Shown: in pieces, positions 55,251 to 64,000 of the stretch | Numbering within the stretch: the first letter of the stretch is position 1 | Layout: every line of letters begins with the position of its first letter | DNA from: an uncultured Mesonia sp. | Lineage (GTDB): Bacteria > Bacteroidota > Bacteroidia > Flavobacteriales > Flavobacteriaceae | Assembly (NCBI GenBank): GCA_947499595.1 | Contig: CANMOY010000009.1 | Location: 1 to 64,000, forward strand | DNA length: 64,000 nt | Direction: 5' to 3' | Position numbers and translations under genes: made by a program | The notes under the pieces: generated by a model | Database searches by the model: none | The model's input: only the letters and a program-made list of their open reading frames with translations | What the model was told of the DNA's origin: nothing

Positions 55251-55775
55251 ATGTATCAAGATTATAAAAACGTAGAACTTGTAAAGCCAAGTGGTTTAGA
55301 TTTAAAAGACCGCTTAGTAGGTGTACAACGTGTTACAAAAGTTACTAAAGGTGGTAGAGCTTTTGGATTCTCTGCAATCGTAGTTGTTGGAGATGAAAAT
55401 GGTGTAGTAGGTCACGGTTTAGGTAAATCTAAAGAAGTTGCAGAAGCTATTGCAAAAGCTGTAGAAGATGCAAAGAAGAATTTAGTTAGAATTCCTTTAT
55501 ATAAAGGAACCGTTCCTCACGAGCAAAAGGGTAAATATAGCGGTGCGCGAGTACTTATTTTACCTGCAGCTCCTGGTACAGGGGTGATTGCAGGTGGTGC
55601 TGTAAGAGCAGTACTTGAAGCAGTTGGCGTGCATGATGTATTGTCTAAATCGCAAGGTTCTTCAAACCCACACAATGTTGTTAAAGCCACATTTGATGCT
55701 TTATTGCAGTTAAGAAGTGCAGAAACAATTGCCAAGCAAAGAGGAATCTCATTAGATAAAGTTTTTAACGGATAA
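55251..55775 (+). CDS. rpsE: Ribosomal protein S5
   Basis: 174 residues. The double-stranded-RNA-binding part [19 protein letters not shown] and [20 protein letters not shown]. Works with S4 on decoding accuracy and helicase activity. Confidence 0.98.
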   Translation: MYQDYKNVELVKPSGLDLKDRLVGVQRVTKVTKGGRAFGFSAIVVVGDENGVVGHGLGKSKEVAEAIAKAVEDAKKNLVRIPLYKGTVPHEQKGKYSGARVLILPAAPGTGVIAGGAVRAVLEAVGVHDVLSKSQGSSNPHNVVKATFDALLQLRSAETIAKQRGISLDKVFNG

Positions 55776-55786
55776 TACAGGAAGTC

Positions 55787-55969
55787 ATGGCAAAAATTAA
55801 AGTTACCAAAGTACGTAGTGCTATTAACCGAACCAAGAATCAAAAATTAACATTGGAGGCTTTAGGGTTGAAAAAGATCGGACAAAGCGTTGAGCATAAC
55901 GACACCCCTAACATTCTTGGAATGATAAATAAAGTAAAACATTTAGTTTCTGTTGAGGAAGCAAAATAA
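55787..55969 (+). CDS. rpmD: Ribosomal protein L30
   Basis: 60 residues. [19 protein letters not shown] and [20 protein letters not shown]. Its stop codon is followed after nine bases by the rplO ATG. Confidence 0.97.
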   Translation: MAKIKVTKVRSAINRTKNQKLTLEALGLKKIGQSVEHNDTPNILGMINKVKHLVSVEEAK

Positions 55970-55978
55970 TTGAACACG

Positions 55979-56431
55979 ATGGAATTAAATAATTTAAAAC
56001 CTGCAAAAGGTTCAGTTCGTAAGAATAACAAACGAGTAGGACGAGGTGAAGGTTCTGGTAAAGGAGGAACTGCAACTCGTGGGCACAAAGGTGCTAAATC
56101 TCGTTCTGGTTATTCTAAGAAAATCGGATTTGAAGGTGGTCAGATGCCACTTCAAAGAAGAGTCCCGAAATTTGGATTTACTAATCGTAATCGTGTGGCT
56201 TATCAAGGTATTAACTTAGATACGTTACAGCGATTGGTTGACGAAGGAAAGATTAAAGAAGAGGTAACGGTTGAAACTCTAGTTGAAAACCGATTGGCCA
56301 ATAAAAGAGATTTAATCAAAATATTAGGAAGAGGTGAGTTGAAAGCAAGTTTGAAAATAACTGCACATAAATTCACAGCGACTGCAAAAGAAGCTATCGA
56401 AGCTGCTGGAGGAGAAGCAACAACCTTATAA
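55979..56431 (+). CDS. rplO: Ribosomal protein L15
   Basis: 150 residues from ATG 55979 ([12 protein letters not shown]). A TTG at 55970, directly after the rpmD stop, is in frame but would add three unconserved residues. The glycine-rich [20 protein letters not shown] and the [18 protein letters not shown] core are diagnostic. Located ten bases before secY. Confidence 0.97.
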   Translation: MELNNLKPAKGSVRKNNKRVGRGEGSGKGGTATRGHKGAKSRSGYSKKIGFEGGQMPLQRRVPKFGFTNRNRVAYQGINLDTLQRLVDEGKIKEEVTVETLVENRLANKRDLIKILGRGELKASLKITAHKFTATAKEAIEAAGGEATTL

Positions 56432-56441
56432 TAGAGAAACA

Positions 56442-57779
56442 ATGAAATTTTTTGAAACTATAAAAAACATCTGGAAAATTGAAGAGCTCAAAAACCGAAT
56501 TTTGGTTACCCTTGGGCTTTTACTTGTTTATCGTTTTGGAGCACAAGTTGTTCTTCCAGGAATAGATGCCTCCCAACTAACAGATCTAGCAAACCAAACC
56601 GATGGAGGTTTGCTGGGTTTACTTAATGCCTTTACAGGTGGGGCATTTTCAAATGCATCTATTTTTGCATTAGGAATTATGCCTTATATATCTGCATCGA
56701 TTGTAGTACAATTGATGGGGATTGCCGTTCCTTATTTGCAAAAACTGCAAAAGGAAGGCGAAAGTGGACGTAAGAAGATTAATCAAATTACCCGTTGGCT
56801 TACTATTGCTATTACTTTAGTGCAGGGCCCAGGGTACATTTATAACCTTTATGCAACACTACCAGATAGTGCATTTTTGTTAGGAGACTCTTTTACCTTT
56901 ATAGTTTCATCGGTTATTATTTTAACAACAGGATGTATTTTTGCAATGTGGTTAGGTGAGCGAATTACCGATAAAGGTATTGGTAACGGAATCTCCTTAT
57001 TAATTATGGTGGGAATCATTGCTACACTTCCACAATCATTTTTGCAAGAAATACAATCGCGTGTTGCCGAAAGTAATGGTGGTTTGATTATGATCTTAAT
57101 CGAATTAGCTATTTGGTTTGCGATTATTTTTGCATCGGTAATGTTGGTAATGGCCGTTCGTCAAATTCCTGTGCAGTATGCACGTAGAAATGCTACAGGT
57201 GGCTATGAGAAAAATATTTTTGGAGGTGCTAGACAGTTTATACCCCTAAAGTTAAACGCTTCTGGAGTAATGCCTATCATTTTTGCACAAGCTATTATGT
57301 TTATACCTGCAGCTGTTGCTGGACTTTCAGATTCAGAAACAGCGCAAGGTATAACCTCGGCTTTTCAAAATATCTTTGGCTTCTGGTATAACTTAGTTTT
57401 TGCTTTATTGATTATTGTATTTACATACTTTTATACCGCAATTACAGTGCCTACCAATAAAATGGCTGATGATCTTAAGAGAAGCGGTGGGTTTATCCCT
57501 GGGATTCGTCCTGGAACCGAAACTGCCGAGTATTTAGATCGTATAATGTCGCAAATCACCCTTCCTGGTTCTGTGTTTTTGGCCTTAATTGCCATTTTCC
57601 CTGCCATTGTAGTTAGCTTTGGTGTACAGCAAGGTTGGGCATTATTTTTTGGTGGTACCTCTTTATTGATTATGGTAGGGGTGGCTATTGATACTATACA
57701 GCAAGTAAATTCATATTTGTTGAATAGACATTATGATGGCTTAATGAAATCAGGTAAAAACAGAAAAGCAATAGCTTAA
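56442..57779 (+). CDS. secY: Preprotein translocase subunit SecY
   Basis: 445 residues with ten membrane helices. FLGxxP-like signatures include [17 protein letters not shown] and the [17 protein letters not shown] loop. It is the central channel of the Sec machinery in the inner membrane and serves all the signal peptides noted here. It lies between rplO and infA, the usual spc order. Confidence 0.98.
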   Translation: MKFFETIKNIWKIEELKNRILVTLGLLLVYRFGAQVVLPGIDASQLTDLANQTDGGLLGLLNAFTGGAFSNASIFALGIMPYISASIVVQLMGIAVPYLQKLQKEGESGRKKINQITRWLTIAITLVQGPGYIYNLYATLPDSAFLLGDSFTFIVSSVIILTTGCIFAMWLGERITDKGIGNGISLLIMVGIIATLPQSFLQEIQSRVAESNGGLIMILIELAIWFAIIFASVMLVMAVRQIPVQYARRNATGGYEKNIFGGARQFIPLKLNASGVMPIIFAQAIMFIPAAVAGLSDSETAQGITSAFQNIFGFWYNLVFALLIIVFTYFYTAITVPTNKMADDLKRSGGFIPGIRPGTETAEYLDRIMSQITLPGSVFLALIAIFPAIVVSFGVQQGWALFFGGTSLLIMVGVAIDTIQQVNSYLLNRHYDGLMKSGKNRKAIA

Positions 57780-57781
57780 TT

Positions 57782-57997
57782 ATGGCAAAACAACCAGCAA
57801 TAGAACAAGACGGAACAATTGTAGAGGCATTGTCTAATGCAATGTTTCGTGTAGAGCTAGAAAATGGACACATTGTTACGGCACACATCTCAGGTAAAAT
57901 GCGTATGCATTATATAAAATTATTGCCTGGAGATAAGGTAAAATTAGAAATGAGTCCTTACGATCTAACTAAGGCTCGAATAACATATAGATACTAA
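57782..57997 (+). CDS. infA: Translation initiation factor IF-1
   Basis: 71 residues, an S1/OB fold. [20 protein letters not shown] start and [20 protein letters not shown]. It begins two bases after secY and is followed by an 89-base gap with a possible promoter. Confidence 0.98.
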   Translation: MAKQPAIEQDGTIVEALSNAMFRVELENGHIVTAHISGKMRMHYIKLLPGDKVKLEMSPYDLTKARITYRY

Positions 57998-58031
57998 AAA
58001 TCTAAAATTATGGTTTTTGAAAAAAAATTAG

Positions 58032-58039
58032 TACTTTTG
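58032..58039 (+). promoter_or_regulatory. Possible internal promoter before rpmJ
   Basis: TACTTTTG matches the -7 consensus TAnnTTTG, and the infA-rpmJ gap is long (89 bases). No standard -33 element is found at 19 bases; a TTG at 58017-58019 is too close. It could supply extra transcript for rpmJ, rpsM, rpsK and the alpha block. Confidence 0.45.
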
Positions 58040-58086
58040 CGTGCTGAAAAATTAGAAGCCATATAAAAGGACAAAAACTAAGTAAG

Positions 58087-58203
58087 ATGAAAGTAAGAGC
58101 ATCCGTAAAGAAAAGAAGCGCCGACTGCAAAATTGTACGCAGAAAAGGTAGACTTTATGTAATTAACAAAAAGAATCCTAGATTTAAACAAAGACAAGGC
58201 TAA
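58087..58203 (+). CDS. rpmJ: Ribosomal protein L36 (zinc ligands mostly lost)
   Basis: 38 residues, ATG at 58087 and TAA at 58201-58203. The start [20 protein letters not shown] and the end [10 protein letters not shown] are canonical for L36. Of the usual C-C-C-H zinc set only C14 remains; S11, N27 (approximately) and F33 replace the rest. This is the zinc-free form common in Bacteroidota. rpsM begins two bases after its stop codon. Confidence 0.97.
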   Translation: MKVRASVKKRSADCKIVRRKGRLYVINKKNPRFKQRQG

Positions 58204-58205
58204 TT

Positions 58206-58580
58206 ATGGCAAGAATAGCAGGTGTTGATATACCAAAACAAAAGCGAGGAGTTATAGCGTTAACCTATATCTTCGGAATAGGCAAAAGTAGGGCTCAAAA
58301 GATCCTTAAAAATGCCCAAGTAGATGAAAGTACTAAAGTTACTGACTGGTCTGATGATGAGATTGGTAGAATTCGTCAGGAAGTAGGTAAGTATACAATC
58401 GAAGGAGAGCTTCGTTCTGAAGTTCAGTTAAACATTAAGCGTTTGATGGATATCGGTTGTTACCGTGGAATTAGACATAGAGTTGGCTTGCCATTAAGAG
58501 GACAGCGCACTAAGAATAATTCTAGAACCAGAAAAGGAAAGAGAAAAACAGTTGCTAATAAGAAAAAAGTAACTAAATAA
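58206..58580 (+). CDS. rpsM: Ribosomal protein S13
   Basis: 124 residues. [20 protein letters not shown] start, the helix-two-turn-helix [18 protein letters not shown] and the [19 protein letters not shown] tail that reaches the P-site tRNA. Confidence 0.98.
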   Translation: MARIAGVDIPKQKRGVIALTYIFGIGKSRAQKILKNAQVDESTKVTDWSDDEIGRIRQEVGKYTIEGELRSEVQLNIKRLMDIGCYRGIRHRVGLPLRGQRTKNNSRTRKGKRKTVANKKKVTK

Positions 58581-58589
58581 TAAGTAAAC

Positions 58590-58985
58590 ATGGCAAAAGC
58601 AAAATCTAAGTCAACCTCAAAAAAACGTAAAGTTGTAGTTGAGTCTTTTGGAGAGGCACATGTTACGGCTTCATTTAACAATATTATTGTTTCATTGTGT
58701 AACAAGAATGGTGATGTTATTTCTTGGTCGTCTGCCGGTAAAATGGGCTTTAGAGGAAGTAAGAAAAATACTCCTTATGCTGCACAAATGGCCGCTGAAG
58801 ATGCTAGTAAAGTGGCACACGAAGCAGGTTTGCGTAAGGTGAAGGTATATGTTAAGGGTCCTGGAAACGGAAGAGAATCTGCAATACGTTCTATCCATAA
58901 CTCAGGGGTTGAAGTAACCGAGATAATCGATGTTACACCAATACCACATAATGGGTGTCGTCCTCCTAAAAGAAGAAGAGTTTAA
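58590..58985 (+). CDS. rpsK: Ribosomal protein S11
   Basis: 131 residues. [36 protein letters not shown] and the [15 protein letters not shown] end. It is at the mRNA exit platform. A 90-base gap with a terminator-like hairpin follows. Confidence 0.98.
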   Translation: MAKAKSKSTSKKRKVVVESFGEAHVTASFNNIIVSLCNKNGDVISWSSAGKMGFRGSKKNTPYAAQMAAEDASKVAHEAGLRKVKVYVKGPGNGRESAIRSIHNSGVEVTEIIDVTPIPHNGCRPPKRRRV

Positions 58986-59002
58986 TAAAAGTATTAATTA
59001 AA

Positions 59003-59061
59003 AAAAACAGTAAGGTTATCGAAGGATTAAACTTTAGACCTTAATTCATAACCTGTTTTTT
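59003..59061 (+). promoter_or_regulatory. Candidate S4 leader/attenuator before rpsD
   Basis: AAAAACA (59003-59009) and GGTTAT (59014-59019) pair with ATAACC (59048-59053) and TGTTTTT (59054-59060), with a bulged G-TAA on the 5' side. A partly paired internal segment (AAGG with CCTT) fills the loop, and a T-run ends the structure. It lies 15 bases before the rpsD start codon. S4 is an autoregulator of its operon in other bacteria. I recall that an S4 leader class has been proposed for Flavobacteria, but cannot confirm this is a member. Confidence 0.6.
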
Positions 59062-59075
59062 ATAAATCAAATTTA

Positions 59076-59681
59076 ATGGCAAGATATACTGGTCCTAAAA
59101 CGAAAATAGCACGTAAATTTGGAGAGGCTATTTTTGGAGATGATAAATCTTTTGAAAAAAGAAACTATCCTCCAGGTCAACACGGAAATAATAGACGCCG
59201 TGGAAAAAAATCTGAGTATGCAATCCAGTTAATGGAAAAGCAAAAAGCGAAGTATACTTATGGTATCTTAGAGCGTCAATTCAGAAATATGTTTAAGAAA
59301 GCAACAAGTGCACCGGGAATTACTGGTGAAGTTTTGTTGCAATACTGCGAGTCTAGATTAGATAACGTTGTTTACAGAATGGGAATCTCGCCTTCTAGAA
59401 GCGGCGCTAGACAATTAGTTTCTCATAGACATATTACCGTAAATGGTAATATCGTAAACATTCCTTCTTACCAATTAAAAGCTGGAGATGTAGTAGGGGT
59501 AAGAGAAAAATCAAAATCATTAACGGCTATTGTACAATCTCTAGATAATGCAAATGCTGTTTATGAGTGGATTTCTTGGAATGCAGAGCAAAAGCAAGGA
59601 ACTTTTGTATCTGTTCCATCAAGAATCCAAATACCAGAAAACATCAACGAGCAATTAATCGTCGAGTTATATTCTAAATAA
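59076..59681 (+). CDS. rpsD: Ribosomal protein S4
   Basis: 201 residues. [20 protein letters not shown] start, [20 protein letters not shown], and the S4 RNA-binding domain [20 protein letters not shown]. No N-terminal zinc motif. It starts assembly of the small subunit and is a likely regulator through the hairpin just upstream. Confidence 0.98.
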   Translation: MARYTGPKTKIARKFGEAIFGDDKSFEKRNYPPGQHGNNRRRGKKSEYAIQLMEKQKAKYTYGILERQFRNMFKKATSAPGITGEVLLQYCESRLDNVVYRMGISPSRSGARQLVSHRHITVNGNIVNIPSYQLKAGDVVGVREKSKSLTAIVQSLDNANAVYEWISWNAEQKQGTFVSVPSRIQIPENINEQLIVELYSK

Positions 59682-59702
59682 TTAATAGACAGAACTCATA
59701 AT

Positions 59703-60695
59703 ATGGCAATACTAAATTTTCAAAAGCCCGATAAAGTTATCATGATAGACTCTACTGAGTTTGAGGGGAAATTCGAATTTCGACCGCTCGAACCAGGTTA
59801 TGGTCTTACCGTGGGTAACGCTTTAAGAAGAGTGCTGTTATCTTCTCTCGAAGGTTTTGCAATTACTTCTGTGCGTATTGAGGGAGTAGATCACGAATTC
59901 TCTACCATTGCAGGAGTAGTTGAAGATGTAACAGAGATTATTTTAAACTTAAAGCAAGTTAGGTTTAAAAGACAAATCGAAGATATCGATAACGAAACAG
60001 TCACTATTTCTCTAAGTGGAAAAGAACAACTTAAGGCAGGTGACTTTCAAAAATTCATCTCAGGTTTTCAAGTGCTAAACCCAGATTTAGTCATTTGTAA
60101 TATGGAGAAGAATGTAAGCCTGAATATTGAGCTTACCATTGATAAAGGAAGAGGTTATGTGCCCGCCGAAGAAAATAAAAAAAGTAATGCAGCTTTAGGT
60201 ACTATCTTTACGGATTCTATTTACACACCTATAAAAAATGTAAAATATAGTATTGAAAACTATCGTGTTGAACAAAAAACAGATTATGAAAAACTGGTTT
60301 TTGAAATCGTAACCGATGGTTCAATACACCCTAAGGATGCGCTTACCGAAGCGGCTAAAATCTTAATTCATCACTTTATGTTGTTCTCTGATGAGAGAAT
60401 TACGCTCGAGGCGGATGAGATTGCGCAAACTGAAACTTATGATGAAGAATCATTGCATATGCGCCAATTGCTTAAAACCAAATTGGTTGATTTAGATTTA
60501 TCAGTGCGTGCCCTAAACTGTTTAAAAGCGGCAGAGGTAGATACCTTAGGAGATTTGGTAACCTATAATAAAAACGATCTAATGAAGTTCCGTAACTTTG
60601 GTAAAAAGTCTTTAACAGAGTTAGAAGAATTGGTAAGTGTGAAAGGACTTACTTTTGGGATGGATCTTTCAAAATATAAATTAGATAAAGACTAA
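59703..60695 (+). CDS. rpoA: RNA polymerase alpha subunit
   Basis: 330 residues. N-terminal dimerisation domain (about 20-235; [20 protein letters not shown]) and C-terminal domain (about 255-320; [20 protein letters not shown], then [19 protein letters not shown]). The C-terminal domain contacts UP elements and regulators. Located between rpsD and rplQ as in most bacteria. Confidence 0.98.
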   Translation: MAILNFQKPDKVIMIDSTEFEGKFEFRPLEPGYGLTVGNALRRVLLSSLEGFAITSVRIEGVDHEFSTIAGVVEDVTEIILNLKQVRFKRQIEDIDNETVTISLSGKEQLKAGDFQKFISGFQVLNPDLVICNMEKNVSLNIELTIDKGRGYVPAEENKKSNAALGTIFTDSIYTPIKNVKYSIENYRVEQKTDYEKLVFEIVTDGSIHPKDALTEAAKILIHHFMLFSDERITLEADEIAQTETYDEESLHMRQLLKTKLVDLDLSVRALNCLKAAEVDTLGDLVTYNKNDLMKFRNFGKKSLTELEELVSVKGLTFGMDLSKYKLDKD

Positions 60696-60738
60696 AATAG
60701 AAAGTATAGTTCAGCTATATTTCTAATTTCATAGAACT

Positions 60739-61224
60739 ATGAGACACGGAAAGAAAATTAATCATTTAGGAAGAAAGACTGCTCACCGTAAAGCAATGCT
60801 TGCCAATATGGCTAGCTCTTTAATCGAGCATAAAAGAATAAATACCACAACAGCAAAGGCCAAAGCCCTTAAACAGTTTATCGAGCCTTTGGTGACTAAA
60901 TCTAAAGAAGATACAACTCACAACAGAAGAATTGTTTTTTCTAAATTGCGTGATAAATATGCAGTTTCTGAGTTATTTAGAGAGGTAGCACCAAAAGTTG
61001 GCGATAGACCAGGAGGTTACACAAGAATCATCAAACTAGGTAACCGTCTTGGTGATAATGCTGATATGGCTATGATAGAGCTTGTAGATTTTAATGAGCT
61101 TTACAACGCTAACGGGTCAACTAAGAAGAAATCAACTCGTCGTAGTAGACGTGGAGGTAAAAATACATCAGGGTCTGAAACAGCCAGTAAACAAGAAGAA
61201 TCTTCAACCAATGAAGAGGAATAA
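60739..61224 (+). CDS. rplQ: Ribosomal protein L17
   Basis: 161 residues. [20 protein letters not shown] start and KPLVTKS-like core [20 protein letters not shown]. The last 40 residues are a low-complexity tail with basic then acidic runs ([14 protein letters not shown], then [10 protein letters not shown]), longer than in E. coli. It ends the supercluster, followed by a terminator. Confidence 0.97.
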   Translation: MRHGKKINHLGRKTAHRKAMLANMASSLIEHKRINTTTAKAKALKQFIEPLVTKSKEDTTHNRRIVFSKLRDKYAVSELFREVAPKVGDRPGGYTRIIKLGNRLGDNADMAMIELVDFNELYNANGSTKKKSTRRSRRGGKNTSGSETASKQEESSTNEEE

Positions 61225-61253
61225 GAACATGATGTATTACAAGCTATAATATT

Positions 61254-61290
61254 AAAAGGATAAACTGTCTTAAGTTTATCCTTTTTTTTT
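61254..61290 (+). terminator. Intrinsic terminator of the ribosomal supercluster
   Basis: AAAGGATAAACT pairs with AGTTTATCCTTT (11-12 bp stem, short loop), followed by a T tract. It lies about 30 bases after the rplQ stop codon. Confidence 0.92.
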
Positions 61291-61317
61291 AACCTTTTTT
61301 TACTTAAACACAACACA

Positions 61318-62430
61318 ATGATATATCAGAAAAGAAAAAAAGCACTTCTGCTTTTAGAAGATGGCACTAAATTTTGGGGTAAGGCTATTGGAAATTTAAG
61401 TGGCACATCTTTCGGTGAGGTCTGTTTTAACACTGGTATGACCGGTTATCAAGAGATTTTTACCGACCCTAGTTATTTTGGGCAAATCATGGTAACTACC
61501 AATGCGCACATCGGTAATTACGGGACTTCTGCCGAAGAGGTTGAGTCAGATAGTATTAAAATAGCTGGTTTGGTATGTAAAAACTTTAGTTATAATTATT
61601 CTAGACCCAAGGCAGATTTTTCTCTCGAAGAGTTTATGCAAAAACACGAACTTCTTGGAATATCAGATGTTGATACACGCGCTCTGGTAAGTTACATTCG
61701 CGATAATGGGGCAATGAATGCCGTTATCACTACAGAAATCGATAATATTGAGGAGGTTAAAGAAAAGTTGGCTGCCCAACCTAGTATGAAAGGCTTGGAA
61801 TTGGCGTCAAAAGTTTCAACCAAAAAGGCCTATACCATTGGAAATTCTGATGCAACTTTTAAGGTAGCAGCTTTAGATTTAGGGGTCAAGAAGAATATTT
61901 TAAGAAATTTAAGTGCAAGAAACTGTTTTATAAAAGTCTTCCCTTACAATACAAGTTTTGAAGAACTAAACGAGTTTAATCCAGACGGGTTCTTTTTATC
62001 TAATGGTCCTGGGGATCCAGAACCTTTGGTATCGGTAATTGAAACGGCAAAAAAAATTATTGCGAGTAATAAGCCAACATTTGGAATTTGCTTAGGTCAT
62101 CAAATTATCGCATTAGCACATGGAGTGAATACCTTTAAGATGCATAATGGTCATCGCGGAATAAACCATCCTGTTCTTAATTTGAGCACGAAATGTGGTG
62201 AAATCACCTCGCAAAATCATGGTTTTGCAGTGAGTCGCGAGGCGCTTGAAAAAAACGAAAGTTTAGAGATCACCCATGTACATTTAAATGATAATACGGT
62301 TGCAGGACTAAAAGTAAAAGATAAAAACTGTTTTAGTGTTCAATATCATCCAGAAGCAAGTCCCGGACCAAATGATTCTTTGTATTTATTTGATCAATTT
62401 TTAGAAAACATAAAAAAAGTAAAAAGCTAA
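61318..62430 (+). CDS. carA: Carbamoyl-phosphate synthase small (glutaminase) subunit
   Basis: 370 residues. N-terminal CarA domain (FGEVCFNTGMTGYQEIFTDP) and a class I glutamine amidotransferase domain with C258 in FGICLGHQ, H344 and E346 in YHPEASPGP. It releases ammonia from glutamine for carbamoyl phosphate used in arginine and pyrimidine synthesis. carB is not adjacent, unlike many bacteria, but a split location is common in this phylum. Confidence 0.96.
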   Translation: MIYQKRKKALLLLEDGTKFWGKAIGNLSGTSFGEVCFNTGMTGYQEIFTDPSYFGQIMVTTNAHIGNYGTSAEEVESDSIKIAGLVCKNFSYNYSRPKADFSLEEFMQKHELLGISDVDTRALVSYIRDNGAMNAVITTEIDNIEEVKEKLAAQPSMKGLELASKVSTKKAYTIGNSDATFKVAALDLGVKKNILRNLSARNCFIKVFPYNTSFEELNEFNPDGFFLSNGPGDPEPLVSVIETAKKIIASNKPTFGICLGHQIIALAHGVNTFKMHNGHRGINHPVLNLSTKCGEITSQNHGFAVSREALEKNESLEITHVHLNDNTVAGLKVKDKNCFSVQYHPEASPGPNDSLYLFDQFLENIKKVKS

Positions 62431-63765
<1,335 letters not shown>

Positions 63766-63795
63766 GATACTAGATTAATAAATTTTGAATTTATG

Positions 63796-63836
63796 AAAGC
63801 AACCTAGCTTAAATTTTTGTTAGGTTGCTTTTTTTT
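63796..63836 (+). terminator. Intrinsic terminator of eno
   Basis: AAGCAACCTA (63797-63806) pairs perfectly with TAGGTTGCTT (63821-63830), 14-base loop, then a T tract. Confidence 0.9.
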
Positions 63837-63955
63837 AAGAATATATTAACCAAACCTTCACGAAAAAGCGCTAATTTTAGAAGGCTATACACAAAAAATT
63901 ACTAGTATTTTTTGTAAATTAGCGGCAGAAAAATTAAAAATAATATAGTTACAAT

Positions 63956-64000
63956 ATGTCAAAAAAAGCTACGATAGAATTTGATGGAAAAAAATATGAA
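63956..64000 (+). CDS. gltA: Probable citrate synthase, N-terminal fragment (runs off the window)
   Basis: The ATG at 63956 opens a frame whose first 15 codons read MSKKATIEFDGKKYE. This matches the beginning I recall for flavobacterial citrate synthases, which commonly follow eno in this family. Only the start is in the window, so the call rests on a short stretch plus gene order. It would condense oxaloacetate and acetyl-CoA in the TCA cycle. The eno terminator lies upstream, so the gene has its own promoter, which I could not pin down. Confidence 0.6.
   Translation, partial: MSKKATIEFDGKKYE

Noticed and set aside
58015..58039. TTG at 58017-58019 as -33 element of a promoter with TACTTTTG
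   Set aside because: The spacer is only 12 bases, while about 19 is usual in this phylum.
44098..61224. Horizontal transfer or insertion within the ribosomal cluster
   Set aside because: Gene order and lengths are standard for the phylum, and the long gaps contain hairpins rather than foreign genes.

Overview
The window looks like a chromosomal segment of a member of the Flavobacteriaceae (Bacteroidota). The evidence is a SusC/SusD pair, a subtilisin-like protease with a type IX secretion sorting domain, BlaI/M56-TonB genes, promoters with a TAnnTTTG -7 box, low G+C (judged by eye) and the str-S10-spc-alpha ribosomal layout with fusA followed directly by rpsJ and no tuf. The genus cannot be fixed from this sequence. 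No prophage, insertion sequence, CRISPR array or tRNA gene was seen.

Layout. 1-502: the 3' end of a 5S rRNA gene (end of an rRNA operon), its terminator, and a non-coding stretch with a structured RNA element. 503-7173: a sugar aminotransferase, a nitroreductase, a DUF456 membrane protein, a BlaI/M56-TonB/TPR operon behind a double-dyad operator, a lipoprotein glutathione peroxidase and a TonB-C-like lipoprotein. 7177-12333: a membrane glycosyltransferase with a flippase-like partner, ruvC, an M3 oligopeptidase and a 52-residue membrane protein. 12428-15000: two tandem paralogous secreted proteins. 15095-19683: purine genes (purK-purE against hpt-adk), obgE and a DUF4136 lipoprotein. 19757-26269: a 2170-residue alpha-2-macroglobulin that carries an inserted SusC-type plug domain. 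26376-34830: TPR protein, mpl, radC, a degenerate polysaccharide-deacetylase-like protein, a YjjG-type phosphatase, a secreted unknown, rarA, a rhomboid protease and rlmB. 34907-43919: T9SS subtilase, a Calx-beta-like lipoprotein, SusD, SusC and a POTRA/barrel outer-membrane protein. 44098-61224: the ribosomal protein supercluster from rpsL to rplQ with fusA, secY, infA and rpoA. 61318-64000: carA, eno and the start of a probable citrate synthase gene.

How the genes work together. The right third is translation, protein export and transcription machinery, probably read from one main promoter at about 44016-44045. It is broken by a few longer gaps that hold hairpins: rpsL-rpsG, rpsJ-rplC, rpsN-rpsH and rpsK-rpsD. 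These are candidate autogenous control sites. The left two thirds mix housekeeping genes with cell-envelope genes typical of the phylum: nutrient uptake (SusCD), secretion (T9SS cargo), peptidoglycan recycling (mpl) and stress sensing (BlaI/M56).

The most unusual items are four. (1) An alpha-2-macroglobulin with an intact thioester motif contains a TonB-dependent-receptor plug domain but no barrel. (2) A two-copy structured RNA element shows compensatory changes in its helices. (3) Hairpin leaders sit inside the ribosomal cluster. (4) A deacetylase-like protein has lost its expected metal ligands.
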